Shown here one piece after another: positions 26,804-34,601 of a stretch of DNA of 64,000 bases; position 1 is the stretch's first letter; each line of letters opens with the position of its first letter. The notes beneath the pieces were generated by a model. The model saw nothing but the letters and a program-made list of their open reading frames with translations, made no database searches and was not told the origin of the DNA. The stretch spans positions 30,625 through 94,624 of the forward strand of contig JBEHWI010000012.1 in assembly GCA_040217815.1 (NCBI GenBank), in the 5' to 3' direction. A program made the position numbers and the translations under genes. This stretch comes from UBA5314 sp040217815 (GTDB taxonomy: Bacteria > Bacillota > Syntrophomonadia > Syntrophomonadales > Syntrophomonadaceae).

Positions 26804-26842
26804 TGATGGAGTCATTCCCTGGATGGTGGCTCCATTTTTATT
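26804..26842 (+). terminator. Intrinsic terminator after the thioesterase gene
   Basis: ATGGAG pairs with CTCCAT across a 16-base interior, followed by TTTTTATTTT. It lies 22 bases after the thioesterase stop. Confidence 0.7.
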
Positions 26843-27000
26843 TTGGGATGATTTGGGAATGCCGGAATTTGTTTATCTAACAGAAGCACAGGTTGATGAA
26901 AGACAGCAAGAAATGTAGAATTAGATAGAACCCTGCAGCCTTTGAGCACCTTGGATTTAAAGCCTTAAACCTGTTTCCTAAAGCAGAGGGGTGGCAGCTA

Positions 27001-29118
27001 ATGAGGATCACAATCGACAAAAGAGACGTAACGGCTAAAAACGGCGAGACAATTCTAGCTGCAGCTCGCAAAGCTGGAATACTTATTCCCAATCTCTGCG
27101 GTTTTAAAAATGTCTGTGGAGGCAATGGGCTGTGCCGGATATGTATTGTTGAAATAACCGATGCCCAGGGTACCAGACTGGTTGAGTCCTGTACTTACCA
27201 GGTCACAGAAACCATGGAGGTTCGTACATCCACCCCCCTCATCGAAAATCTACGCCGCAGTATAATAAGCCTTTTAGTGGGCAAAGGCGTTCTTCCCCCC
27301 GACAATGTGGCCAAATTTATTGGCACCAGTCAGACCCAGCTCTGGCAGGAAATGATGGGGGCTTTTAAAAGCGGTCATCCTGAGAATATTGAACCAGATA
27401 TTATTCGCCAGGGCCTTTTGGAAAATCCTTACCTGGCCTATATAATAGTCGACAAAGACGGCCGTATCAGGGCCATCAATGACAGCACCCTGGACCGTAT
27501 AGATTTAAAACTGGAAGATGCCTTGGGCCAGTATATACTGGATGTAATACCCAATTCTCAACTGCAGGAAATAGTGGCTACCGGACGGACCGACAAGGCT
27601 GAATTCTGGCCCATAAACGGGCACAGCACCATTGTCAACCGGGTTCCCCTTACCAAGAATGGCGAGACTATCGGCGCCATAGGTTATAGCCTCTTTTTGG
27701 ACATGTCGGAGCCACTGATGTTTATGCAAAAGCTTCAGGAAAGGGAAAAAGAATTCAACGACTTCCTGCAGGGCCTTTTAGAAAACCCCTACCTGGCTTA
27801 TATTATTGTAGATCAAAACGGCTATATTACAGCCATCAACCAGGCCACTCTGGAAAGGATAGAAATCGAGAAAAAAGACGCCATGGGCAAATATATTCTC
27901 GATATCGTACCCAACTCCCAGCTCCTGGAGATAATTGAAAGCGGCCGCACCGATCGGGCCGAGTTTTGGACCATAAACGGCCATGAAACCATTGTCTGCC
28001 GAATGCCCATCAAAAAAGAGGGGGAGATAATCGGGGCAATCGGCTACAGCCTGTTCCTGGATATGACCGGGGCTAAAATCCTTGGCAAGAGGCTGCAGGA
28101 GATGGAAAAGGAATTAAAGCATTACAAAGATGAAATAAGTGAGATATACCAGGCCAAATGGGAGCTCACCAACCTTATTGGTGAAAGCCGCGCATTTTCC
28201 TGGATAAGGTCGGTTGTTGAACGCATGTCCTTTACAACGTCGACTGTCCTCATAATGGGGGAAAGCGGCACCGGTAAGGAACTTTTCGCCCAGGCCATAC
28301 ACAATTCCAGCAACCGGAAATCGGGGCCGTTTATCCGCATTAACTGCGTTGCTTTACCTGAAAACCTCCTAGAATCAGAACTGTTCGGTTATGAAGAAGG
28401 TGCTTTTACCGGGGCTAAAAAGGGCGGCAAACCTGGTAAATTTGAACTGGCGGCGGGTGGAACCATATTCCTTGATGAAATCGGCGACATGCCAATGGCC
28501 ATGCAGACCAAGCTCCTGGCTGTTTTGCAAGAAAAGGTCATTGAGCGCATCGGAGGAACCAAACCCATTCCAGTAGATGTTAGGATAATAGCGGCCACCA
28601 ACCGCAACCTTGAGCAGATGGTAACCGACGGTCAGTTTCGAGAAGATCTCTATTATCGCTTAAATGTAGTGCGTCTGGATATCCCGCCTCTGCGCGACCG
28701 CATGGATGACCTGCCCCTTTTGGTCAATAATCTGATAAAAAGGATAAACCTGAAACTAAGCACTGATATCGAAAGTATATCCCCGCCGGCCCTTGAGCTA
28801 CTTGCACAGCATAACTGGCCGGGCAATGTAAGGGAACTGGAAAATCTGCTGGAGCGCGCCATAAATCTGGCTTTTATGAACGGGGAACGCGGCCTTGGAA
28901 TTTCTCATTTCCCATCCCTGCTGAATCACAGCCTAAAAGAATCGGCCTTGATGGATAACTCTGATCTCAGTCTGCCCGAGACTCTGGAAAACCTCGAAAA
29001 GGAGCTTATTATAAAAGCCCTCGGTAAAGCCGGCGGCAATAAGAACCAGGCGGCCAAACTACTGGGTATCCACATATCCGCTCTTTATCGCAAAATGGGC
29101 AAATACGATATGGCCTGA
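27001..29118 (+). CDS. Sigma-54 activator with N-terminal 2Fe-2S ferredoxin domain and two PAS domains
   Basis: A 705-residue enhancer-binding activator with an unusual sensor. Residues 1-80 form a ferredoxin-type domain with the pattern C39-x5-C45-x2-C48-x15-C64 (CGGNGLC core). Two PAS domains, near 137-245 and 257-365, are nearly repeats of each other (both contain GLLENPYLAYIIVD and GAIGYSLFLDM). A helical linker leads to the AAA+ domain with Walker A GESGTGKE (about 419) and the sigma-54 contact loop GAFTGA (about 467). A Fis-type helix-turn-helix closes the protein (about 675-700). The hbd operon with a sigma-54 promoter lies directly downstream, so it is the likely target. Redox or acyl-CoA sensing is inference. 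Confidence 0.92.
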   Translation: MRITIDKRDVTAKNGETILAAARKAGILIPNLCGFKNVCGGNGLCRICIVEITDAQGTRLVESCTYQVTETMEVRTSTPLIENLRRSIISLLVGKGVLPPDNVAKFIGTSQTQLWQEMMGAFKSGHPENIEPDIIRQGLLENPYLAYIIVDKDGRIRAINDSTLDRIDLKLEDALGQYILDVIPNSQLQEIVATGRTDKAEFWPINGHSTIVNRVPLTKNGETIGAIGYSLFLDMSEPLMFMQKLQEREKEFNDFLQGLLENPYLAYIIVDQNGYITAINQATLERIEIEKKDAMGKYILDIVPNSQLLEIIESGRTDRAEFWTINGHETIVCRMPIKKEGEIIGAIGYSLFLDMTGAKILGKRLQEMEKELKHYKDEISEIYQAKWELTNLIGESRAFSWIRSVVERMSFTTSTVLIMGESGTGKELFAQAIHNSSNRKSGPFIRINCVALPENLLESELFGYEEGAFTGAKKGGKPGKFELAAGGTIFLDEIGDMPMAMQTKLLAVLQEKVIERIGGTKPIPVDVRIIAATNRNLEQMVTDGQFREDLYYRLNVVRLDIPPLRDRMDDLPLLVNNLIKRINLKLSTDIESISPPALELLAQHNWPGNVRELENLLERAINLAFMNGERGLGISHFPSLLNHSLKESALMDNSDLSLPETLENLEKELIIKALGKAGGNKNQAAKLLGIHISALYRKMGKYDMA

Positions 29119-29142
29119 TAAGCCCGTTATACCCAGGTTAAT

Positions 29143-29178
29143 TCAACCCCGGTCCGATAAATGACCGGGGTTTTGCTA
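29143..29178 (+). terminator. Intrinsic terminator after the ferredoxin-PAS sigma-54 activator gene
   Basis: AACCCCGGTC (29145-29154) pairs with GACCGGGGTT (29163-29172), followed by TTGCTATTT. The T-tract is interrupted, but the stem is strong. Confidence 0.75.
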
Positions 29179-29204
29179 TTTCTGCATGTCTTGATAACCT
29201 TTTT

Positions 29205-29319
29205 GCTATTGCGAAAAACCCTCCGGTTTTGCGAATAGCCCATTCTTTAGGGAATATTAGACGAAGTTATCGTCCCGCCGAATCTAGTTCATTTCCGTTT
29301 ATCCTTCGCTTTTGCGAAG
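29205..29319 (+). promoter_or_regulatory. Candidate upstream activator sites (TTGCGAA motif) for the hbd operon
   Basis: TTGCGAA occurs three times in the same direction: 29209-29215, 29229-29235 and 29312-29318. The first two lie in an interrupted palindrome (GCTATT...AATAGC, 29205-29239). The third is in a perfect one (CTTCGC-TTTT-GCGAAG, 29304-29319). They sit 80-190 bases upstream of the -24 element, the usual distance for sigma-54 activator binding. The adjacent activator is the obvious candidate to bind them. Confidence 0.6.
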
Positions 29320-29395
29320 CACCAACATGCGCTCCCAATCTTACCAACCTCTATAAAACGGCATTCTAAGCCTATTCTTAGTGCATTATTAGACT

Positions 29396-29411
29396 TGGCA
29401 CGAAGGTTGCA
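29396..29411 (+). promoter_or_regulatory. Sigma-54 (-24/-12) promoter of the hbd operon
   Basis: TGGCAC-N5-TTGCA, a near-perfect -24/-12 element with GG at 29397-29398 and GC at 29409-29410. It is about 125 bases upstream of the hbd start. No competing consensus -35/-10 pair is apparent in this gap. Confidence 0.88.
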
Positions 29412-29536
29412 ACAATAGATAATAACGATGCTTAAATATTAAAGCTTACAGGGGGTGTTATTAGGGAAATTACTATCAAGTTAAGAGAATTGTAGATTTG
29501 TAAGAAAAAGAAACAATTTTAAGGGGGTTACAATTT

Positions 29537-30391
29537 ATGGAAATTAAAAAAGTTGCGGTTTTGGGCGCAGGAACAATGGGAACCGGCATCGTCTGGACTT
29601 TTGCCACTGCCGGCAAACAGGTGCTTGTATTCGATATTTTCCAGCCTGCGGTTGACAAATGTCTGGCCACCATTAAAAAAGGCCTAGCCAAGGCAGAGGA
29701 GAAGGGTCAGATTCCGGCCGGCAGCACAGATGCAGCTATGGCCAATATCAAAGGTACCACCGTACTGGAAGACATCGCCGATGTCGACTTCGTTCTGGAA
29801 ACCGTATTAGAGAAGATGCCCATCAAGAAGGATGTTTATGGCAAACTATCCACCATCATTAAAGACGATGTTATTGTAGCAACCAACACCTCCGCACTAT
29901 CCATTACTGAAATTGCCAACATCTACAAACGCCCCGACAAGGTGGTCGGAATGCATTTCTTCAATCCGGCTCAAGTTATGAAACTGATCGAAGTTATAGC
30001 TGCAGCACAGACCTCCCAGGAAACGGTTGACGAAGTATTCGCTCTTTCCAAAGCCATTGGCAAAAAGCCCATTCAGGTAAAAGAAGGCCCTGGATTTGTG
30101 GTCAACAGAATCCTGGTACCGGGCATCAATGAAGCAGCCTTCATCTTCTACGAAGGCCTGGCCAATGCCGCTGACATCGACACAGCTATGAAGCTGGGCG
30201 CCGGCTGGCCTATGGGCCCGTTACAGTTGGCCGACCTGGTAGGCATCGATATAGCTCTGGAAGTCTGCAACACCCTCTATGAAGAAACCGGAGATCCTAA
30301 ATATCGGCCCGCTCCTCCTTTAAAACAGTATGAAAGAGCCGGCTGGCTGGGCATGAAGACCGGCAAGGGATTTTTTGACTACAAGAAGTAG
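29537..30391 (+). CDS. hbd: 3-hydroxybutyryl-CoA dehydrogenase
   Basis: Oxidises 3-hydroxyacyl-CoA (typically 3-hydroxybutyryl-CoA) to the 3-keto form with NAD or NADP. The 284-residue protein has the Rossmann motif GAGTMGTGI near residue 11, NTSALSITEIA near 117, the catalytic His in GMHFFNPAQVMKLIEVI and the C-terminal dimer domain (GPGFVVNRIL, MGPLQLADLVGID). GGGGG precedes the ATG. It is the first gene behind the sigma-54 promoter and is followed by crt and a thiolase, a short-chain beta-oxidation set. Confidence 0.95.
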   Translation: MEIKKVAVLGAGTMGTGIVWTFATAGKQVLVFDIFQPAVDKCLATIKKGLAKAEEKGQIPAGSTDAAMANIKGTTVLEDIADVDFVLETVLEKMPIKKDVYGKLSTIIKDDVIVATNTSALSITEIANIYKRPDKVVGMHFFNPAQVMKLIEVIAAAQTSQETVDEVFALSKAIGKKPIQVKEGPGFVVNRILVPGINEAAFIFYEGLANAADIDTAMKLGAGWPMGPLQLADLVGIDIALEVCNTLYEETGDPKYRPAPPLKQYERAGWLGMKTGKGFFDYKK

Positions 30392-30439
30392 ACTTGGGCT
30401 GCACGCTAATACGTGCCTTGATAAAGGCGGGGTGAACAG

Positions 30440-31222
30440 ATGGAATACAAAAATATCATTTTAGAAAAAGCAGATAATATCGGCATACTCTATATCAACC
30501 GGCCTAAAGCCATGAACGCATTGAATATAGCAACTATTCAGGAAATAGGTCAGGCAGTAGATGAAGTCAAAATGGACAATGAAATAAAGGTTCTAATTGT
30601 TACTGGAGCAGGGGATAAGGCCTTTGTAGCCGGAGCTGACATTATCGGTTTCATGGGTTTGTCGCCAGAACAGACCCGGTATTATACCGATGAAGGAGAA
30701 CAGATTTTTCGCAAACTTGATGCTCTGAGCAAACCAGTTATCGCAGCCGTTAATGGATTTGCCCTGGGCGGCGGCTGTGAACTGGCCATGGCCTGCGACA
30801 TCCGTCTGGCCTCTGAAGGCGCCGTCTTTGGTCTGCCCGAAGTAAGCCTGGGGGTTATACCCGGCTACGGCGGCACCCAGCGACTGCCCCGGTTAATAGG
30901 CGAAGGTCGCGCCAAAGAATTGACCTTTACCGCTGGAGTTATCGACGCAGCCGAAGCCTACCGGGTAGGACTGGTCAACCATGTCTATCCGTTGGCGGAC
31001 TTGATGGTCGAGGCTAAGAAACTGGCCAAGAAGATAATGAAAAATGCCCCTCTGTCCGTGGGCTATGCCAAGCTTGCCATCGGGCAGGGATTGCAGGGAG
31101 ATCTGGACAGCGGTATGAGAATCGAATCCAACTTCTTTGGACTGTGCGTGGCTACCGAAGATATGAAAGAAGGTACCCAGGCATTTGTGGAAAAGAGAAA
31201 ACCCCAATTCAAGGGGCAATAG
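30440..31222 (+). CDS. crt: Enoyl-CoA hydratase (crotonase)
   Basis: Hydrates crotonyl-CoA or another short enoyl-CoA; in syntrophs it would run toward 3-hydroxyacyl-CoA. The 260-residue crotonase-fold protein has the oxyanion-hole blocks AFVAGADI and GFALGGGCELAMACDIR. Both catalytic Glu residues are present (in GGGCELA and in GLPEVSLGVIPGYGGTQRL). It lies 48 bases after hbd and 55 before the thiolase, same strand. Chain-length preference cannot be read. Confidence 0.94.
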   Translation: MEYKNIILEKADNIGILYINRPKAMNALNIATIQEIGQAVDEVKMDNEIKVLIVTGAGDKAFVAGADIIGFMGLSPEQTRYYTDEGEQIFRKLDALSKPVIAAVNGFALGGGCELAMACDIRLASEGAVFGLPEVSLGVIPGYGGTQRLPRLIGEGRAKELTFTAGVIDAAEAYRVGLVNHVYPLADLMVEAKKLAKKIMKNAPLSVGYAKLAIGQGLQGDLDSGMRIESNFFGLCVATEDMKEGTQAFVEKRKPQFKGQ

Positions 31223-31277
31223 GCGCATTAACAGACGCCATTTAATTAAAGAAGATTAATATAGGGAGGTTTTTTTA

Positions 31278-32501
31278 ATGGAATTTAATGAAGTCGTAAT
31301 GGTCAGCGGCTGTAGAACTCCGATAGGTAGATTTTTAGGCAGTTTAAAAGATGTCAGAGCCAACGATCTGTCCATGACAACCGCTGCCGAAGCTATAAAA
31401 AGAGCGGGTTTGGATCCCAAACAAGTCGATGAACTGGTCCTGGGCATGTGCATGCATCATGGCAATGGCTCCCTGCCCCCACGTCAGGTAGCCATGGGGA
31501 TCGGCATGAGTCAGGAAAGCGCAGCATCCCAGGTAACCCAGAACTGTGCGGCCAGTATGAGAGCCACCGAGATTGCTGCCATGAGTTTGGCCCTGGGCAA
31601 GACCGAGATCGCTCTAGTAGTAGGCACCGAGAGCATGAGCAACATCCCGTACATCTCTCAAAATACCAGATCCGGAGCCAGACTGGGCGATGCCAAGTTG
31701 CAGGATGCCCTGCTGTCAGATGGACTTATCGATAAACTGGCCGGGAGCCACATGGGCGGCACGGCTGACAATGTTGCCAAGAAGTGGGGCATTACCAGGG
31801 AGCAATGCGATCAGCTAGCATTGATCAGCCACATCCGGGCTGCAAAAGCTGTTGGCGACGGCATTTTCGACCGGGAATATGTTCCGGTAGAACTTAAGTC
31901 CAAAAAGGGTTCCAAGTTCTTTGACAAAGACGAGCATTTCATTCCCGGCGCCAGCATGGAAGCTATGGCCAAACTGCCCCCGGCTTTTGGCAAAGACGGT
32001 GTAACCACCGCCGCCAACGCTTCTGGCATCAATGACGGTTCCGCCGCCATGGTGCTGATGACCGCGAAAAAAGCTAAAGAATTGGGAATTAAGCCTTTAG
32101 CCAAGCTGCTCAGCATTTGCACCTATGGCGTAGATCCCTACTATATGGGTATTGGCCCGGCCTATGCTATTCCCAAAGCCCTTAAGATGGCGGGATTGAA
32201 ATACGACAATGTTGATTACTGGGAAATAAATGAAGCCTTTGCCGCTCAGTTTATCGGTGTCGGCATGATTATGAAAGAAGAATTTGGCATTGAGATGAAT
32301 TCCGGCGACCTGAACACTCAGGGCAACATCAACCACAACGGTTCCGGTATTGCTCTGGGCCATCCGGTAGGCTGCACCGGTGCACGCCTCCAGGTCAGCC
32401 TCATTCATGAAATGGAAAGAATCGGAGCCACCATCGGCGGCGCCTCCACTTGCGTGGGCGGCGGACCGGCTATGGCTTGCATCTGGACCCGCGACGTCTA
32501 G
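31278..32501 (+). CDS. Acetyl-CoA acyltransferase (thiolase)
   Basis: Cleaves 3-ketoacyl-CoA with CoA to acetyl-CoA and a shortened acyl-CoA. The 407-residue protein has the nucleophile Cys at residue 90 in QNCAASMRA, where most thiolases read CxSG. The later signatures NEAFAAQF, GHPVGCTGAR (second catalytic Cys region) and CVGGGPAMA are standard. AGGGAGG precedes the ATG. It completes hbd-crt-thiolase and is followed by two hairpins before the acyl-CoA dehydrogenase gene. Confidence 0.93.
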   Translation: MEFNEVVMVSGCRTPIGRFLGSLKDVRANDLSMTTAAEAIKRAGLDPKQVDELVLGMCMHHGNGSLPPRQVAMGIGMSQESAASQVTQNCAASMRATEIAAMSLALGKTEIALVVGTESMSNIPYISQNTRSGARLGDAKLQDALLSDGLIDKLAGSHMGGTADNVAKKWGITREQCDQLALISHIRAAKAVGDGIFDREYVPVELKSKKGSKFFDKDEHFIPGASMEAMAKLPPAFGKDGVTTAANASGINDGSAAMVLMTAKKAKELGIKPLAKLLSICTYGVDPYYMGIGPAYAIPKALKMAGLKYDNVDYWEINEAFAAQFIGVGMIMKEEFGIEMNSGDLNTQGNINHNGSGIALGHPVGCTGARLQVSLIHEMERIGATIGGASTCVGGGPAMACIWTRDV

Positions 32502-32542
32502 ATTTTAATTTGTACCCCTTTATATTAAGCTCTATATATTCT

Positions 32543-32588
32543 GCCTAAAGGAGATGGACTGCCATCTCCTTGGGGCCACCTTTTTGAC
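32543..32588 (+). terminator. Hairpin 1 between thiolase and acyl-CoA dehydrogenase genes
   Basis: AAGGAGATGG pairs with CCATCTCCTT around ACTG, followed after a GGGGCCACC stretch by TTTTTG. The T-tract is offset from the stem, so it may be a weak terminator or an RNA-processing site. Confidence 0.5.
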
Positions 32589-32629
32589 CTGTCAAAACAC
32601 ACCATATAAACAACTGGTGCTGTTATCGG

Positions 32630-32676
32630 GAAGCTCCCTTTGAGGCAGATTGCAGCAAGGGAGCTTCATTTTTATA
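32630..32676 (+). terminator. Hairpin 2 with T-tract just ahead of the acyl-CoA dehydrogenase gene
   Basis: GAAGCTCCCTT pairs with AAGGGAGCTTC across a short interior, followed by ATTTTTAT. It ends only about 20 bases before the start codon at 32697, close enough to act as a partial terminator or attenuator for that gene. Confidence 0.65.
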
Positions 32677-32696
32677 GAAATAAGGAGTGATATAAG

Positions 32697-34535
32697 ATGG
32701 CGTCCAATTTTGCCTATACCAATATAAGGGACTTTGAATTTATCGTCCAGGAATGGCTGCCCTCCGAACAGATTTTTGCCTATCCTCAGTTTTCCGATTA
32801 CTATACCAAGGACGATATAAAATCAGTTTTAGGCCCTATCTTAAAGATGTGCAAGGAAGTTGTCGAAGCCACCAACGAAGACTGCGATAGCCATCCGGTC
32901 AAACTGGAAAACGGCAAAGTCACCCTGCCTCCCAGCGTAGGGACCCTGTTTAAACAGCTGCAGACCGAAGGCTGGGGCACCAGCAATATCGACGAATCAG
33001 AAGACGCTATGGTTCTGCCCCATCTTCTCCATTCCATGGTTTGGGAACTGCTGCAGGCGGCCAACCCGACTTTTGCTCCCTACATCATTCTGACCAGCGG
33101 AGCAGCCGGGCTGGTTCAAAGCTTTGGCTCCGAGGAAGTCAAAGATATGTTCCTTCCCAAGATGATGGACGGGACCTGGACCGGCAGCATGTGCCTGACT
33201 GAGGCCACGGCTGGTTCCGACGTAGGCGACATACTCTCGAAGGCCTATCCCACTGACGATCCCCGCATCTTCAAAATCAAAGGCAGTAAGATCTTCATTA
33301 CCGGCGGTGACAACGATTTCACCGACAATGTCATCCATCTCTATCTGGCCCGGGTGGAAGGCGCCAAGCCGGGTACCTCCGGAATCTCGTTGTTTGTCGT
33401 GCCCAAGCTGTGGGTTAACGAAGACGGCAGCCTGGAAGACAACGACGTTGTGACCACCGCTGTCGAGCACAAGCTGGGCCAGCATGGCTCCTGCACCGCC
33501 GCTCTGGCCATGGGTGAAAACAACAATTGCCGCGGCTGGCTGCTGGGCAAGAACCCGCTGGACAACGAAGGGGTAGGGGAAGGCATGGCCCAGATGTTCC
33601 AGATGATGAACATGGCCCGCATGGAAACCGGCCACTGCGCTCTATCTTGCATTGCCAACGCTTATTACAATGCCCGCGACTATGCCAAGGAGAGGATTCA
33701 GGGGAGACTGATGACCAACCCCAAGGCTGGCCGTACAACCATTATTAACCATGAAGACATCAAGCGCACCCTGCTTATGGGCAAAGCGCACGTAGAGGCC
33801 ATGCGGGCCATGCTCTATAAAACCTATTTTGCCTTTGACGTCCGCCATCACGATCCAGATCCGGAAAAACGGGCCAAGGCCAATGAGCTTATCGAAATCA
33901 CAACTCCCTTATGCAAGGCTTATCCCTCTGACGAAGCCTGGTGGCTGATCGGTGAAGCAATTCAGGTCTACGGCGGTTACGGCTACTGTGAAGAATACCC
34001 GGTAGCTCAGATTGCCCGCGATGTCAAGATCTACTCCATCTGGGAAGGAACCAACTTTATCCAGTCCATGGACCTGGTAGGTCGCAAATGGGGGATGAAG
34101 AAGGGCGCCGCCTTTGCCGGCTTCATTCAGGAGATGAGGGATTTCGTATCGGCCAATGCCAGCAATGCCGAATTTAAGAACGAGTTCGCCAGCTTGAATG
34201 CGGCTCTGGACGCCTATGCAAAAATTCAAAAGACTATGTTTGCCTACATGGGCGAAAAACAGATCAGCATGATGCCCGTCCATGCCCGGCGCATATTGAC
34301 TGCCACCTCACAGCTTTACTGCGGCCGATTGATACTCGATCAGGCTCTGCTCGCACAAAAGAAAGCTGCGGAAGTTGGTGCCGATCACTTTGACTACAAC
34401 TTCTATGCCGGCAAAGTGGCAGCCGCTCGCTACTACTTGATGAACGTAGTTCCCAACGTATGCATCGCCGCCGACATCATTGCCTCCGGCGACAAATCGG
34501 TGCTGGACGTTGCGGTTGAATCATTTGAATTCTAA
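32697..34535 (+). CDS. Large acyl-CoA dehydrogenase (about 610 residues)
   Basis: Flavin enzyme that introduces the alpha-beta double bond in acyl-CoA and passes electrons to ETF. At 612 residues it belongs to the long FadE5-like group, with a C-terminal extension of about 150 residues beyond the usual 380. Flavin and substrate blocks include CLTEATAGSDVGDI (about 165) and KIFITGGDNDF (about 200). YGGYGYCEEYPV and IWEGTNFIQSMDLVGRK follow, with the catalytic Glu in WEGTN. AAGGAG precedes the ATG. A paralogue lies at 41992. Confidence 0.93.
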   Translation: MASNFAYTNIRDFEFIVQEWLPSEQIFAYPQFSDYYTKDDIKSVLGPILKMCKEVVEATNEDCDSHPVKLENGKVTLPPSVGTLFKQLQTEGWGTSNIDESEDAMVLPHLLHSMVWELLQAANPTFAPYIILTSGAAGLVQSFGSEEVKDMFLPKMMDGTWTGSMCLTEATAGSDVGDILSKAYPTDDPRIFKIKGSKIFITGGDNDFTDNVIHLYLARVEGAKPGTSGISLFVVPKLWVNEDGSLEDNDVVTTAVEHKLGQHGSCTAALAMGENNNCRGWLLGKNPLDNEGVGEGMAQMFQMMNMARMETGHCALSCIANAYYNARDYAKERIQGRLMTNPKAGRTTIINHEDIKRTLLMGKAHVEAMRAMLYKTYFAFDVRHHDPDPEKRAKANELIEITTPLCKAYPSDEAWWLIGEAIQVYGGYGYCEEYPVAQIARDVKIYSIWEGTNFIQSMDLVGRKWGMKKGAAFAGFIQEMRDFVSANASNAEFKNEFASLNAALDAYAKIQKTMFAYMGEKQISMMPVHARRILTATSQLYCGRLILDQALLAQKKAAEVGADHFDYNFYAGKVAAARYYLMNVVPNVCIAADIIASGDKSVLDVAVESFEF

Positions 34536-34548
34536 ATGATGCTATATT

Positions 34549-34584
34549 TAAGCGGCCCTCTGTTCAAAACAGGGGGCCGCTTTG
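34549..34584. terminator. Shared terminator hairpin between convergent genes
   Basis: AAGCGGCCCTCTG (34550-34562) pairs with CAGGGGGCCGCTT (34570-34582), a strong stem. The acyl-CoA dehydrogenase gene enters from the left and the minus-strand sigma-54 activator gene from the right. Only short T or A runs flank it, but its position suggests bidirectional use. Confidence 0.7.
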
Positions 34585-34601
34585 CATAAAAACATTCGTT
34601 T

